A stretch of 36,024 nucleotides of DNA from Rhodoferax sp. (GTDB lineage: Bacteria; Pseudomonadota; Gammaproteobacteria; Burkholderiales; Burkholderiaceae_C). The translations under genes were made by a program, and so were the position numbers. The stretch is from NCBI GenBank assembly GCA_018063505.1, contig JAGPBF010000017.1, forward strand, positions 1-36,024. Reading direction: 5' to 3'. The notes below the pieces were generated by a model. The model searched no databases and was not told where the DNA came from. It saw only the letters and a list, made by a program, of their open reading frames with translations. Positions 1-9,195 of the stretch are shown here, piece after piece; position 1 is the stretch's first letter, and each line of letters opens with the position of its first letter.

Positions 1-1
1 C

Positions 2-655
2 GGCGCGTTGCTGGTGGTGACCACGCTGCTGGCCTACTTGAGCCTGCGCTACATCCCGGTCGGTGAATTCACCGCCATCGTCATGGTGACGCCCTTGACC
101 GTGACCGTGTTGTCGGTGGTGCTGCTCAAGGAGCGTGTGGTGCCGCTGCAATGGCTGCTTGTCGTCGGCGGGTTTGTCGGCACGCTGGTGATCGTGCGAC
201 CGGGTGGCCATGACTTTGGCTGGGCGGTGTTGTTCCCGCTCGCCTGCATGGCCTGCAACTCGGCGTTCCAGCTGCTGACCGGGCGGCTGGCGCGGGTCGA
301 CAACGCGTCGACCACGCATTTCTTCAGCGGCTGGGTAGGGGCGTTGCTGCTGACGCTGGCCTTGCCGCTGATCTGGACCACGGTGGCGTCGCCCTGGTTA
401 TGGCTGCTGATGCTGACCATGGGAGTGCTCGCCGCCACCGGGCACTTCCTGCTGGCGCAGGCCTACCAGCATGCACCGGCGTCGACGCTGATGCCGTACC
501 TGTATTGCCAGGTCGGTTTCGCCGTACTGGCGGGGTGGGTGGCGTTTTCCCATCTGCCCGACGGCTGGACCTTGTCCGGCATCGGGCTGATCGTTGCCTG
601 CGGCGCGGGCAGCGCCTGGTTCACGGCACGGCGCAAGTCTCTGCCAGTGGCCTGA
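2..655 (+). CDS. EamA/DMT-family transporter, C-terminal part (5' end outside window)
   Basis: The reading frame is open from the first bases of the window, so the gene starts further left; the first in-frame start-like codon (TTG at 8) lies mid-helix and is not a plausible start. The visible 217 or so residues are a string of hydrophobic helices. The stretch GEFTAIVMVTPLTVTVLSVV followed by LLKERV is typical of the end of the first EamA repeat, and a second repeat of helices ends near GIGLIVACGAGSAW with a short basic tail. Full-length family members have about 290-300 residues and ten helices, so about a quarter is missing. DMT proteins export small metabolites or amino acids across the inner membrane; the substrate cannot be read from this fragment. 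The next gene starts 38 bases downstream on the same strand. Confidence 0.85.
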   Translation, partial: GALLVVTTLLAYLSLRYIPVGEFTAIVMVTPLTVTVLSVVLLKERVVPLQWLLVVGGFVGTLVIVRPGGHDFGWAVLFPLACMACNSAFQLLTGRLARVDNASTTHFFSGWVGALLLTLALPLIWTTVASPWLWLLMLTMGVLAATGHFLLAQAYQHAPASTLMPYLYCQVGFAVLAGWVAFSHLPDGWTLSGIGLIVACGAGSAWFTARRKSLPVA

Positions 656-692
656 CCCGGGCTGCGGAGCAGGGCGCCGTACACTGCGCGCC

Positions 693-1445
693 ATGCCTGT
701 GCAAGCCACACATCCGAGCCGCATCGACGCGATCGACACCTTGCGTGGCCTGGCGCTGGTGTGGATGACCGCCTACCATTTCTGCTTCGACCTGAACAAC
801 CTCGGCTGGGCGCGGCTGGACTTCTACCGCGACCCGGTCTGGACGCTGCAGCGCACGGTGATCCTGAGCCTGTTCCTTTTTTGCGCCGGCCTGGGCCAGG
901 CGGTGGCAGTGCAGCAGCAACTGAGCTGGCCGCGCTTCTGGCGGCGCTGGCTGCAGATCGCCGGATGCGCCTTGCTGGTCAGCGCCGGGTCCTGGTGGAT
1001 GTTCCCGAACAGCTACATCTATTTCGGCGTATTGCATGGCCTGGCACTGATGCTGGTGATCGCGCGTCTGACCGCCGCCTGGGCGCGCTGGCTTGCGCTG
1101 CTGGCACTGTGGGCGCTGGCAACCCCGTTTGTCGCGGCCGCCATGCTGGACGGATCGCCCTGGGCCGATCCACTCAATGCTCCGGCGCTGAACTGGCTCG
1201 GGTTGATCACGCGCAAGCCGGTGACCGAAGACTATGTTCCGCTGCTGCCCTGGCTGGGCGTGGTATGGCTGGGGGTGTGGGCCGGTTCAGCCCTGCTGCG
1301 CCTTGCCCCTGCGCTGCGCGACTGGCAAGCCGATGGCGTATGGGCGGTGCTGGCCTTGCTCGGCCGCCGGAGCCTGCTGTACTACATGCTGCATCAGCCG
1401 GTGATGATCGGCAGCCTGTGGCTGCTCAAGACACTGGCTGCATGA
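693..1445 (+). CDS. DUF1624 / heparan-alpha-glucosaminide N-acetyltransferase-like membrane protein
   Basis: A 250-residue integral membrane protein. The ATG at 693 is chosen because the signature IDAIDTLRGLALVWMTAYHF begins about ten residues later; upstream residues in the same frame are low-complexity and overlap the previous gene. The R-G-(L/I)-x(2)-(V/I/L)-x-M-x(2)-(Y/F)-H pattern is the hallmark of the HGSNAT_cat/DUF1624 family, relatives of the acyltransferase-3 group. About seven further helices follow, and the end (RRSLLYYMLHQPVMIG) carries the conserved late His of these transferases. Family members are thought to move acetyl groups across the membrane onto sugars, but the bacterial short forms are largely uncharacterised, so the substrate is unknown. 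Its stop codon overlaps a hairpin that probably ends the opposing operon. Confidence 0.8.
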   Translation: MPVQATHPSRIDAIDTLRGLALVWMTAYHFCFDLNNLGWARLDFYRDPVWTLQRTVILSLFLFCAGLGQAVAVQQQLSWPRFWRRWLQIAGCALLVSAGSWWMFPNSYIYFGVLHGLALMLVIARLTAAWARWLALLALWALATPFVAAAMLDGSPWADPLNAPALNWLGLITRKPVTEDYVPLLPWLGVVWLGVWAGSALLRLAPALRDWQADGVWAVLALLGRRSLLYYMLHQPVMIGSLWLLKTLAA

Positions 1446-1468
1446 AAAAACGCGGCCGTGGCCGCGTT
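1444..1468 (-). terminator. Intrinsic terminator of the selO-ppiC operon
   Basis: The 9-bp arms 1449-1457 and 1460-1468 are perfect inverted repeats (AACGCGGCC / GGCCGCGTT) around a 2-base centre, equivalent to an 8-bp stem with a 4-base loop. Read on the minus strand the hairpin is followed directly by a run of T (the complement of 1445-1450). This is a classical rho-independent layout for transcripts from the minus-strand ppiC gene. On the plus strand there is no T tract after the stem, so termination there would be weak at best. Confidence 0.7.
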
Positions 1469-1545
1469 GATCTGCATCCCCCGGCACTGCCTGGCGGCTG
1501 ACGCGCGCGCGCCTGGCCAGGCAATTACCCGATGGGCCGGGCTGT

Positions 1546-2331
1546 TTACTGGACCTTGGCCTTGGTCCGCAAGTCCTGCTGGAATGCCGCCAGTTTCTGC
1601 TGCTGCAACTGCTGCAGGATCTGCGGCTTGACCTCGTCGAATTTGGGCAGTTGTGCATCACGCACATCGTCGAGCCGGATCACGTGATAACCGAACTGCG
1701 ATTTGACCGGGGTGTCGGTGGTCTTGCCTTTTTCCAGTGCCACCATGGCCTTGGAGAATTCGGGCACATAACTGCCGGATGCGGCCCAGTCCAGATCACC
1801 ACCATTGGCACCTGAACCAGGATCCTTGGACGATTTCTTGGCGATCTCCTCGAACTTGCCATCTTTTTTCAGGTCGGCAATGATGGCCTTGGCTTCCGCC
1901 TCGGTCTCGACAAGAATATGGCGAGCCTTGTACTCCTTGCCACCGTTGGCCGCAACGAACTTGTCGTACTCGGCCTTGGCATCGGCATCGGTGATCGGGC
2001 TCTTCTTCTGGTAGTCGTTGAAAAGCTCGCGAATCAGGATCGACTGGCGCGCCAGGTCCAGCTGGAGCTTGAATTCGTCGGTGGCGTCCAGGCCACGCTT
2101 TTTCGCCTCCTGCATGAACACCTCGCGCATGATGATCTCTTCGCGCAACTGGTCCTGCATTTCCGGAGTGACCTTGCGGCCGGAGCTCTCGAGCTGGCGG
2201 GTCAGCGCGGCAACGCGCGATGCGGGAACCGCCTTGCCATTGACGATGGCGATGTTCTGCGCAAGCGCGGCGACGGGTGCCAGCGTCGTGAACGCTACGG
2301 CGAGCAAGGCTGCAATCAGGGATCTCTTCAT
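1546..2331 (-). CDS. Periplasmic parvulin-type peptidyl-prolyl cis-trans isomerase
   Basis: A 261-residue foldase. The start at 2331 is preceded by GAGAG seven bases upstream, and translation from there opens with a signal peptide (MKRSLIAALLAVAF, cleavage likely around AALA-Q near residue 24); the in-frame TTG 12 bases earlier is not needed. After a helical SurA_N-like region, residues 130-230 form a parvulin domain: YKARHILV, then GKFEEIAKKSSKDPGSGANG, then SQFGYHVIRLDD. The end is glutamine-rich and basic. Proteins of this PpiC/PrsA-like size isomerise proline bonds in exported proteins in the periplasm. It is the last gene of a five-gene minus-strand operon, 68 bases after bolA, and a terminator follows its stop. 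Confidence 0.9.
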   Translation of the reverse strand: MKRSLIAALLAVAFTTLAPVAALAQNIAIVNGKAVPASRVAALTRQLESSGRKVTPEMQDQLREEIIMREVFMQEAKKRGLDATDEFKLQLDLARQSILIRELFNDYQKKSPITDADAKAEYDKFVAANGGKEYKARHILVETEAEAKAIIADLKKDGKFEEIAKKSSKDPGSGANGGDLDWAASGSYVPEFSKAMVALEKGKTTDTPVKSQFGYHVIRLDDVRDAQLPKFDEVKPQILQQLQQQKLAAFQQDLRTKAKVQ

Positions 2332-2399
2332 GGTTACTCTCAACGGGTTCGGGGAGGGTGTCGCCCCATCCGGACCCGGACGGGGGAATATTCGGGCCT

Positions 2400-2666
2400 T
2401 TAACGGACCACTTCTATTGCCAGCGCATGCAGCCCCTGGTCAATAAAATCTTGCAGCGCATCATACACAAGCCGATGGCACTGTACACGGGTCAATTGTG
2501 TAAATTGCGGTGACGATACGCGTACCCGGAAATGCGTGCCCACGCCACTGTCGTTGGCGCCGGCATGACCGGCATGCTGGTAGCTTTCGTCAAGCACCTC
2601 GAGCATGGTGGGCGCGAGCCGACCACGCAGACATTGATCGATGGCGAAAGCGGTTGGCATTGTCAT
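2400..2666 (-). CDS. bolA: BolA family protein
   Basis: An 88-residue BolA-fold protein. Visible family marks are the N-terminal helix CLRGRLAPTMLEVLDES, a central H-x-G loop, FRVRVSSPQF for the strand pair, and RVQCHRLVYDALQDFIDQGLHALAI, which holds the conserved His of the helix-turn-helix-like region and the usual C-terminal H-A-L/I-x-I. BolA proteins pair with monothiol glutaredoxins in iron-sulfur cluster handling and affect envelope and cell-shape responses. The start is ATG at 2666, one base after the yciB stop (TAACATG), with AGCAGG upstream; a second in-frame ATG lies two codons later. Frame choice is secure because upstream residues in the same frame are an antisense-like read through yciB. 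Confidence 0.9.
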   Translation of the reverse strand: MTMPTAFAIDQCLRGRLAPTMLEVLDESYQHAGHAGANDSGVGTHFRVRVSSPQFTQLTRVQCHRLVYDALQDFIDQGLHALAIEVVR

Positions 2667-2667
2667 G

Positions 2668-3213
2668 TTATCGGCCTGCTTCGGATTCGCTGCCCTTGAG
2701 GTGGGGCGAAATGTAAAAACCCTGGCCGATGATGAACGCCAGCGGGAATACATAACCCCAGAGCTTGAAGTTGACCCAGGCCTCGGTGCTGAAATACATG
2801 GCGACATACGCGTTGACCGCGGCCATCAGGACCGAGTAGAGGATCCAGGCGATATTGAGGTGCATCCAGATCCGGTCCGGCAAGTCGAGCTGCGCGCCGA
2901 GCATCAGCTTGAGGAAGCTCTTCTTGAACACCCATACCGTCACGGTCAGGGCGATGGCGATCGCTGCGTACAACACCGTCGGCTTCCACTTGATGAAGCG
3001 CTCGTCGTGCAGGTACAGCGTCAGTGCACCAAACGCCAGAATCATGCCCAGCGTGATCTTCTGCATCGTCGTCACCTTGCGGTCGACGGCGTACATGATG
3101 GCGGTCTGCACCACGGTTGCTGCCATCAGCACGCCGGTGGCTGCGTAGATGTCGTAGAACTTGTAGGCGCCGAAAAACAGCAGGATGGGGAAAAAATCGA
3201 TCAGTATCTTCAT
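2668..3213 (-). CDS. yciB: Septation protein A / YciB-IspZ family inner membrane protein
   Basis: A 181-residue membrane protein starting [20 protein letters not shown], which is the family signature. Five hydrophobic segments follow, with the conserved [21 protein letters not shown] and [12 protein letters not shown] blocks. Length matches the usual 175-185 residues. YciB links envelope elongation and division machinery and influences membrane integrity; the old name IspZ reflects an intracellular septation phenotype in Shigella. The ATG overlaps the msrB stop in an ATGA arrangement, implying translational coupling, and its stop is one base before bolA. The longer upstream reading frame is discarded because it only repeats the msrB region in another frame. 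Confidence 0.93.
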   Translation of the reverse strand: MKILIDFFPILLFFGAYKFYDIYAATGVLMAATVVQTAIMYAVDRKVTTMQKITLGMILAFGALTLYLHDERFIKWKPTVLYAAIAIALTVTVWVFKKSFLKLMLGAQLDLPDRIWMHLNIAWILYSVLMAAVNAYVAMYFSTEAWVNFKLWGYVFPLAFIIGQGFYISPHLKGSESEAGR

Positions 3214-3620
3214 TCGGGTTTGAATTCCAGCGAGGCCGAGTTCATGCAGTAGCGCAGTCCGGTGGGCGGCGGCCCATCGGGGAAAACATGGCCGAGATGG
3301 GCACCGCAATCCCGGCAGTGGACTTCGGTGCGCTTCATCCACAACAGCCCGTCGACCTTGGTGCCGATGGCGTCGACGTCGACCGGTTGGTAAAAGCTCG
3401 GCCATCCGGTGCCCGAATCATATTTGGTTTCCGAGGCGAACAGCCGCTTGCCGCAACAGATGCAGGCATAGGTGCCGGACCGCTTCTGCCCGGCCAGGCG
3501 ACCGGAGAACGCCGGCTCAGTGGCCTCGTGGCGCGTCACGGCGAACGCCATCGGCTCGGCGCCTTTGCCCTCGAGCAGCGCTTTCCACTGCGCGTCGGAT
3601 TTTTCGATTTTCCCGGACAT
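3210..3620 (-). CDS. msrB: Peptide-methionine (R)-S-oxide reductase MsrB
   Basis: A 136-residue cytosolic MsrB that reduces the R form of methionine sulfoxide in proteins. The zinc site is visible as Cys53 and Cys56 plus Cys102 and Cys105 ([13 protein letters not shown]). The catalytic cysteine is Cys125 in RYCMNSASL, and the substrate-pocket motif SGTGWPSF is at 69-76. No signal peptide is present, so this is the cytoplasmic form. It lies 20 bases downstream of selO; both families relate to redox stress, so co-expression makes sense. No strong Shine-Dalgarno is seen, so translation may depend partly on read-through from selO. The stop overlaps the yciB ATG. Confidence 0.95.
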   Translation of the reverse strand: MSGKIEKSDAQWKALLEGKGAEPMAFAVTRHEATEPAFSGRLAGQKRSGTYACICCGKRLFASETKYDSGTGWPSFYQPVDVDAIGTKVDGLLWMKRTEVHCRDCGAHLGHVFPDGPPPTGLRYCMNSASLEFKPE

Positions 3621-3640
3621 GGTTGTGGTCGGATTCGGCT

Positions 3641-5140
3641 TCAGGACGAGCAGCTGATTTCAATGCCGGCCGCCCAGTCGGGTGGGAATCCGGCGTATTG
3701 GGCCAGATCCGGATGTTCGTCGAACGGGCTCTCCAGCAGTTGCAACAAGCGTGAGACTTCGGAAAAGTCCTTAAGTTTCGCGCTCATGATCGCCTGTTCA
3801 CCCAGATGGTTGCGCAGCACATACCGCGGGTTGGTCGCCAGCATGCTGCGACCGGCCTCGCCACGGTCTTGCTGCAGCAGGCGCTGCGCGTGGCGCGCCT
3901 GCCACTGGTCGAAAGCGTCACGGTCCAGAAACAGGTCGCGTACCGGCGTATTTGCCGTACCGGCGACACCTTCACTGAGCGAACGCCAGAAAATCGTGAA
4001 ATCGACCTTGTCTGCCGCCAGCAGCTTCAGAATCTCTTCGATCAGTGGCAGATCCTGCGGATCGGACCCGCTCAGTCCGAGTTTGGCCCGGAACCGTTGT
4101 TGCAAGGCCTGGGGAAACACTGTCTTGTAGGACTCGAGCGCCTGCACGGCCTGCTCCTGTTCGCCGATCAGCGGCAGCAAGGCCTGGCCCAGGCAATACA
4201 GGTTCCAGTAGGCGATGTTGGGTTGCCGGTTGTAGGCGTAGCGCCCCTGGTTGTCGGAATGGTTGCAGATATGGCCGGGGTCGAAGGCATCGAGGAACTG
4301 GAACGGGCCGTAGTCGATCGTCAGGCCCAGCATGCTCATGTTGTCGGTATTCATGACGCCATGGCAAAAGCCGACGGCCTGCCATGACGCGATCAGCGCA
4401 GCCGTGCGCTCGCTGACCGCTTGCAGCAAGGCGGCGTAAACCTGGCCGTCGGCGCCGGCGGTGGCGCGACACTGGGGGTAGAAGCGGTCGATGGTGTAGT
4501 CCGCCAGCTCGCGCAGGCGGTCGTGATCGCCGCTGTAGCTGAAGTGCTCGAAATGGCCAAAGCGCAGAAAACTCGGTGCCACCCGGGTGACCACGGCCGC
4601 GGTTTCCACGGTCTCACGCCGTACCGGGGCGTCAGAGCCGGTGACACACAAGGCCAGCGTGGTCGGAATGCCCAGGCCGGCCATCGCCTGCGAACACAGG
4701 AACTCGCGGATCGAACTGCGCAACACGGCCCGGCCGTCGCCCATGCGCGAATACGGCGTCAGCCCGGCGCCCTTGAGCTGCAGCTCGCGGCTCGAGCCAT
4801 CGGGCACGACGATTTCACCGAGCAACAACGCGCGGCCGTCGCCGAGCTGGCCCGCCCATTGGCCGAACTGATGGCCACTGTAGACACTGGCCAGCGGCTG
4901 CGAACCCGGCAACTCCATATTGCCGGTCCATGCCGCCAGCGCCTCGTCGGAGCGCATCCATTCGTCGGAAAACCCCAGTTGCTGCGCCACGGCGTTGCTG
5001 CGGCCGACCCAGTAAGGATCTGGCAAGGGCGTGGCCGCCATGCGGGTGAAGAACCCGGGATCGCGCGCGGCGAAGCTGTTGCGCCAGCGAAGTGCCGGCA
5101 TTGGGCCTTTGGCCTGGGGCAGGGATGTGCGCATGTCCAT
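3641..5140 (-). CDS. selO: SelO / YdiU protein adenylyltransferase (pseudokinase fold)
   Basis: A 499-residue SelO (formerly YdiU/UPF0061). Proteins of this family transfer AMP from ATP to Ser/Thr/Tyr of targets involved in redox balance. Family blocks are complete: [18 protein letters not shown] (88-104), [21 protein letters not shown] (122-142, with Lys123), and [14 protein letters not shown] then DYGPF (259-280), which hold the Asn267 and Asp276 metal ligands. The protein ends Ser-Cys-Ser-Ser; Cys497 sits at the antepenultimate position occupied by selenocysteine in animal SelO. An AGGA lies ten bases before ATG 5140. It is the first gene of the selO-msrB-yciB-bolA-ppiC operon and diverges from the acyl-CoA ligase gene across about 150 bases. 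Confidence 0.95.
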   Translation of the reverse strand: MDMRTSLPQAKGPMPALRWRNSFAARDPGFFTRMAATPLPDPYWVGRSNAVAQQLGFSDEWMRSDEALAAWTGNMELPGSQPLASVYSGHQFGQWAGQLGDGRALLLGEIVVPDGSSRELQLKGAGLTPYSRMGDGRAVLRSSIREFLCSQAMAGLGIPTTLALCVTGSDAPVRRETVETAAVVTRVAPSFLRFGHFEHFSYSGDHDRLRELADYTIDRFYPQCRATAGADGQVYAALLQAVSERTAALIASWQAVGFCHGVMNTDNMSMLGLTIDYGPFQFLDAFDPGHICNHSDNQGRYAYNRQPNIAYWNLYCLGQALLPLIGEQEQAVQALESYKTVFPQALQQRFRAKLGLSGSDPQDLPLIEEILKLLAADKVDFTIFWRSLSEGVAGTANTPVRDLFLDRDAFDQWQARHAQRLLQQDRGEAGRSMLATNPRYVLRNHLGEQAIMSAKLKDFSEVSRLLQLLESPFDEHPDLAQYAGFPPDWAAGIEISCSS

Positions 5141-5289
5141 GCTGCGATTGTCCTGCAGTTGACAAGCCGGTACCGCCTGGCGGGGAATACAGGCCCGGGT
5201 CGGTGCGCCAATTGCGTAATACTAGGGGCCGTGCAGGTCCCGACGGGCCGTCTGCGCGCCACAACCATTCGAAGACAGGAGATTCGCCC
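5141..5289. promoter_or_regulatory. Divergent intergenic region selO / acyl-CoA ligase
   Basis: This 149-base gap must hold promoters for both directions. A perfect -35-like TTGACA is at 5159-5164 on the plus strand, but the best -10 partners at normal spacing (around 5183-5190, GGGAATAC) are poor. An AATACT-type -10 at 5218-5223 has no -35 at 17 bases. AGGAG with a 7-8 base spacer before ATG 5290 is a good ribosome site for the ligase. On the minus strand I see no convincing sigma-70 pair for selO. The exact start points cannot be set from the sequence alone. Confidence 0.3.
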
Positions 5290-6918
5290 ATGTTAGGCCT
5301 CATGCAGAACCATCCGATGATGATTTCGACGCTGATCGATTTCGCCGAACGCCACCATGGCGAGGGAGAGATCGTCTCGCGCCGCGTCGAGGGTGATATC
5401 CATCGCTGCAACTACGCGCAACTGGCCGGCCGCGCGCGCCAGGTGGCAAATGCGCTGGACCAGCTCAAGCTGGCGTTCAGCGACCGTGTGGCCACACTGG
5501 CCTGGAACGGGTACCGGCACCTGGAGCTGTATTTCGGCGTCAGCGGTTCGGGCCGGGTGCTGCATACACTCAACCCGCGCCTGCATCCGGACCAGATCGC
5601 CTGGATCGCCAATCATGCAGAAGACCAGGTCCTGTGTTTCGACATGAGCTTCCTGCCCATCATTGCTGCCATCCACAAGAAGCTGACCACGGTCAAGCAT
5701 TTCATCGCCTTGTGTGATGCCGACAAGTTGCCGGCCGACAGCGGCATCCCCGGGCTTGTCAGCTACGAGGCCTGGCTCGGCCAGCAGCCGGCGACCTATG
5801 TCTGGCCCGAGTTCGACGAGAACTCGGCCTCCAGCATGTGCTACACCAGCGGCACCACCGGCAACCCGAAAGCGGTGCTCTACAGCCACCGCTCGACGAT
5901 GCTCCATGCATTCGCCGGCGCCTTGCCCGACGCGCTGAACATGAGTGCCCGCGACTGTGTGTTGCCGGTGGTGCCGATGTTCCACGTCAACGCCTGGGGC
6001 CTGCCGTATTCGGCCGCGATGACCGGATGCAAGATGGTGTTTCCCGGGCCGGCGATGGACGGCAAGTCGATCTTCGAGCTGATTGAAAACGAGAAAGTCA
6101 CTTTTGCCGCTGGCGTGCCGACGGTCTGGCAGATGATGCTGGGGCACATGCAGGCCAACAATCTGCGCTTCTCCACGCTCAAGCGCACCGTGATCGGTGG
6201 CTCTGCCTGCCCGCCGGCCATGATCACCGCGTTCCACGACACCTATGGCGTCGAGGTGCTGCACGCATGGGGCATGACCGAGATGTCCCCATTGGGCACG
6301 GTCTGCACGCTCAAGAACAAGCACGACGCCCTGTCCGGCCCCGAGAAGATGAAGATCCGGCTCAAGCAGGGCCGCGGCATCTTCGGTGTCGACCTGAAGA
6401 TTGTCGACCCCGATGGCAAGGAGCAGCCGTGGGACGGCAAGGCGTACGGGGACCTGCTGGTCAAGGGTCCCTGGATCATCAGCGACTATTTCAAGTCGGA
6501 GGAAGGCTCTCCACTCGTCGACGGCTGGTTTCCGACCGGTGACGTCGCCACCATCGATCCGGACGGTTATATGCAGATCACCGACCGCAGCAAGGACGTG
6601 ATCAAGTCCGGCGGCGAGTGGATCAGTTCGATCGACGTCGAGAACATCGCGGTGGCACACCCCTCGGTGGCGATGGCCGCCTGCATCGGCATCAAGCATC
6701 CGAAATGGGATGAGCGCCCGATCATTGCCGTGGTCAAGAAGCCGGGACAGGAGGTCTCGCGCGAGGAACTGCTGGCGTTCTACGAAGGCAAGATCGCCAA
6801 GTGGCAGACTCCCGATGACGTTGTCTTCGTCGATGCGATTCCCTTGGGCGGAACCGGCAAGATGCAGAAGACCAAGCTGCGCGAGATACTCAAGGACTAC
6901 ACGCTGCCAGGAACCTGA
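5290..6918 (+). CDS. Acyl-CoA ligase (medium/long-chain, DmdB/FadD-like AMP-forming)
   Basis: A 542-residue adenylate-forming enzyme that makes an acyl-CoA from a carboxylic acid, ATP and CoA. Motif A3 is [10 protein letters not shown] at 185-194, A5 is [13 protein letters not shown] from 325, the hinge aspartate is Asp418 in [14 protein letters not shown], and the catalytic A10 lysine is Lys524 in [12 protein letters not shown]. The start [19 protein letters not shown] resembles the DmdB/medium-chain ligase group rather than FadD1. ATG 5290 has AGGAG upstream; the longer frame to 5092 overlaps selO and is rejected. It opens the plus-strand catabolic block and precedes the Liv transporter by 78 bases, so it probably activates an acid delivered by that transporter. 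Chain length cannot be read from sequence. Confidence 0.92.
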   Translation: MLGLMQNHPMMISTLIDFAERHHGEGEIVSRRVEGDIHRCNYAQLAGRARQVANALDQLKLAFSDRVATLAWNGYRHLELYFGVSGSGRVLHTLNPRLHPDQIAWIANHAEDQVLCFDMSFLPIIAAIHKKLTTVKHFIALCDADKLPADSGIPGLVSYEAWLGQQPATYVWPEFDENSASSMCYTSGTTGNPKAVLYSHRSTMLHAFAGALPDALNMSARDCVLPVVPMFHVNAWGLPYSAAMTGCKMVFPGPAMDGKSIFELIENEKVTFAAGVPTVWQMMLGHMQANNLRFSTLKRTVIGGSACPPAMITAFHDTYGVEVLHAWGMTEMSPLGTVCTLKNKHDALSGPEKMKIRLKQGRGIFGVDLKIVDPDGKEQPWDGKAYGDLLVKGPWIISDYFKSEEGSPLVDGWFPTGDVATIDPDGYMQITDRSKDVIKSGGEWISSIDVENIAVAHPSVAMAACIGIKHPKWDERPIIAVVKKPGQEVSREELLAFYEGKIAKWQTPDDVVFVDAIPLGGTGKMQKTKLREILKDYTLPGT

Positions 6919-6996
6919 GCGCGCCAACTTGCGGCAACGGTTTGCGCCCGTGCGAGGCCCGGCGCCGCCATTGCCCCGGACGGCCGCAGCCTTCAC

Positions 6997-7944
6997 ATGG
7001 AGTTGTTCACGGTATCGCTGCTCAACGGCATCAGTTACGGACTGTTGCTGTTCATGTTGAGCGCCGGCCTCACGCTGATCTTCAGCATGATGGGCGTGCT
7101 CAACTTCGCCCATACCTCGTTCTACATGCTGGGTGCCTACCTGGGCTACAGCTTGGGCAACCGGTTCGGTTTCTGGCTGGCGCTGGTGCTCGCGCCGCTG
7201 GCCGTCGGCCTGCTGGGCGCTGCTTTCGAGCGGCTGGCGCTGCGCCGGGTGCACCGGCATGGCCATGTGGCCGAATTGCTGTTCACGTTCGGCCTGAGTT
7301 TCGTGGTGCTCGAACTGGTGCAACTGGTCTGGGGGCGCAGTTCGGTCGACTACCGGGTACCGCAGTTGCTCGAAGGCCCGATCGCGACCGTGTTCGGCAT
7401 CGCTTTTCCCGCCTACCGTGCCTTCATGATGCTGGTGTCGCTGGCCATGCTCGCTGCCTTGGCCTGGTTGCTGGCCCGAACCCGCACCGGTTTGCTGATC
7501 CGTGCCGCGTTGACGCACCCGCACATGGTTCAGGCGCTGGGCCATGACTTGCCGAAGATCCACATGGGCGTGTTCGGCGGTGGTTGTGCGCTGGCCGGAC
7601 TCGCTGGCGTCATCGGCGGCAATACCTATGTCACCGAACCCGGCATGGCACTGTCGGTGGGGGCGCTGGTCTTTGTCGTGGTGGTTGTCGGTGGCATCGG
7701 TTCGCTGGCCGGTGCGTTCGTTGCGTCCTTGCTGATCGGTGTTGTGCAGACCCTGGCCGTGGGCCTGGATGTTTCGCTGCTGTCCTTGCTCAACGCGCTG
7801 GGCCTGGCGAGCGCACTGGCGGCGGACACCGGTGGCGTGTGGGCCCTCAAACTCAGCCAGCTGGCGCCGGTGTTGCCGTACCTGATGATGGTGCTGATGC
7901 TGATGTTGCGACCACGGGGCCTCTTCGGTCCGCGGGAGGGCTAG
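6997..7944 (+). CDS. livH: Branched-chain-type ABC transporter permease LivH
   Basis: A 315-residue inner membrane permease. The opening MELFTVSLLNGISYGLLLFM and SAGLTLIFSMMGVLNFAHTSFYMLGAY are the diagnostic LivH segment; about eight helices follow, with GRLV-like motifs replaced by RTRTGLLIRAALTHPHMVQALGHD, the cytoplasmic loop that contacts the ATPases. The C-terminal MLRPRGLFGPREG tail is standard. LivH and LivM form the channel of high-affinity amide/branched amino acid or carboxylate importers. Only three bases separate its stop from the livM GTG. With the ligase and beta-oxidation genes around it, a carboxylic acid or amino-acid conjugate is at least as likely a substrate as leucine. 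Confidence 0.92.
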   Translation: MELFTVSLLNGISYGLLLFMLSAGLTLIFSMMGVLNFAHTSFYMLGAYLGYSLGNRFGFWLALVLAPLAVGLLGAAFERLALRRVHRHGHVAELLFTFGLSFVVLELVQLVWGRSSVDYRVPQLLEGPIATVFGIAFPAYRAFMMLVSLAMLAALAWLLARTRTGLLIRAALTHPHMVQALGHDLPKIHMGVFGGGCALAGLAGVIGGNTYVTEPGMALSVGALVFVVVVVGGIGSLAGAFVASLLIGVVQTLAVGLDVSLLSLLNALGLASALAADTGGVWALKLSQLAPVLPYLMMVLMLMLRPRGLFGPREG

Positions 7945-7947
7945 GCG

Positions 7948-9195
7948 GTGGCACCGATGGCGGGTTGCATCCCGGTCGATGCGGGCCCATCGGCCGTGTT
8001 GCAGCGAACCGGCTGGCTGCTGTTCGGACTCGCGTGGCTGATGGCGCCATGGTTTTTCGGCGACGGGCTGGGCCTGAGCCTGCTCAGCCAGATCGGCATC
8101 GCCACCATCGTCTGCCTGAGCTACAACATCCTGCTGGGGCAGGGCGGCATGCTCAGTTTCGGCCATGCGTTGTTCTCCGGCATGGGCGCTTTCCTGGCCA
8201 TGCATACCTTGCAACGGGTTGCCGGTGGCTGGCCGCTGCCAGTGAGCCTGATACCGGTGGTCGGCGGCTTGTCGGCCCTGTTGCTGGCGCTTGTGCTGGG
8301 CTGGGTGAGCACGCGCCGCTCGGCAACACCGTTTGCGATGATCACACTGGGCCTGGGCGAACTGGCCTGGACTGCTGCATTGATGTTCCCGGCGTTTTCC
8401 GGCGGCGAGTCCGGCCTGACCGGCGACCGCACCGCAGGCGCTGCCATCGGCCGCTGGTCGCTGGGGCCGGCATTGCATCTGTATTACCTGATTGCCGCCT
8501 ACACGCTGGTGTGCACCGCGTTGATGTACGGGTTCACCCGCACGCCGCTGGGGCGACTGCTCAACGCCACGCGCGACAACGCCGAGCGGGTGGCATTCAC
8601 CGGGCACGACCCGCACATGGTGCGTTACCTGGCCTTCGCGATCGCGGCGTTTTTTGCCGGGGTGTCCGGCGGCCTGGCCGCACTGCATTTCGAGGTGGTG
8701 ACGTCGGACGTTTTTGCTGGCCAGCGCTCTGGCGCCTACCTGCTGTTCACCGTGCTCGGTGGTACCGGATTCTTTGCCGGCCCGATCGTCGGCGCTGTCG
8801 TCATGGTGTTGTCGCTGGCGCTGCTCAGCGCGCTGACACCCGCCTGGCTGCTGTACCTGGGTCTGGGATTCATGCTGGCGGTGATCTACCTGCCCGGTGG
8901 TCTGGCCAGCCTGGCTACGCACCGGTTCCGGGCGCAGCTCGCGGCACGTCTGCACCATTCACCCGGCCACTGTCTGGCACTGGCCTTGGCATGGCTGTTG
9001 ATGCTGGCCGGCCTGTCGGCGCTGGTGGAGCTGGCCTACCAATGGCATCTGCGTTCCGCCATGGGCGATGGTCTGCAGTTCCTGGGCTTGTCGCTGAGTG
9101 CGGCATCGGCGACGAGCTGGTCCGGTGCCGCCCTAGTTGCGCTGGCCGGGGCGGTGTCCAGCCACTGGCTGGTTCGGCGGAGCCGGTCGGCGTGA
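7948..9195 (+). CDS. livM: ABC transporter permease LivM with C-terminal extension
   Basis: A 415-residue permease. The core (about residues 45-325) carries the LivM block SYNILLGQGGMLSFGHALFSGMGAF, the loop TPLGRLLNATRDNAERVAFTG and the end VIYLPGGLASL. After this usual end of the family there are about 85 more residues with two hydrophobic stretches (LALALAWLLMLAGLSALVEL and a final ALVALAGAVSSHWLVRR), making the protein longer than a standard LivM of 320-360 residues. GTG 7948 is chosen because GGGAGGG lies seven bases upstream; ATG 7957 is the alternative. The stop overlaps the livG start (GTGA). It works with LivH as the membrane channel. Confidence 0.9.
   Translation: MAPMAGCIPVDAGPSAVLQRTGWLLFGLAWLMAPWFFGDGLGLSLLSQIGIATIVCLSYNILLGQGGMLSFGHALFSGMGAFLAMHTLQRVAGGWPLPVSLIPVVGGLSALLLALVLGWVSTRRSATPFAMITLGLGELAWTAALMFPAFSGGESGLTGDRTAGAAIGRWSLGPALHLYYLIAAYTLVCTALMYGFTRTPLGRLLNATRDNAERVAFTGHDPHMVRYLAFAIAAFFAGVSGGLAALHFEVVTSDVFAGQRSGAYLLFTVLGGTGFFAGPIVGAVVMVLSLALLSALTPAWLLYLGLGFMLAVIYLPGGLASLATHRFRAQLAARLHHSPGHCLALALAWLLMLAGLSALVELAYQWHLRSAMGDGLQFLGLSLSAASATSWSGAALVALAGAVSSHWLVRRSRSA

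Noticed and set aside
2641-3252. Plus-strand open frame of about 200 codons across yciB
   Set aside because: It runs opposite to yciB and the start of msrB, is rich in His, Gln and charged residues, and shows no domain or ribosome site.
5293-8958. Open frame of about 1,220 codons on the minus strand
   Set aside because: It is antisense to the ligase, livH and livM. The protein is Gln/His/Arg-rich with no recognisable fold, and the plus-strand genes explain the region fully.
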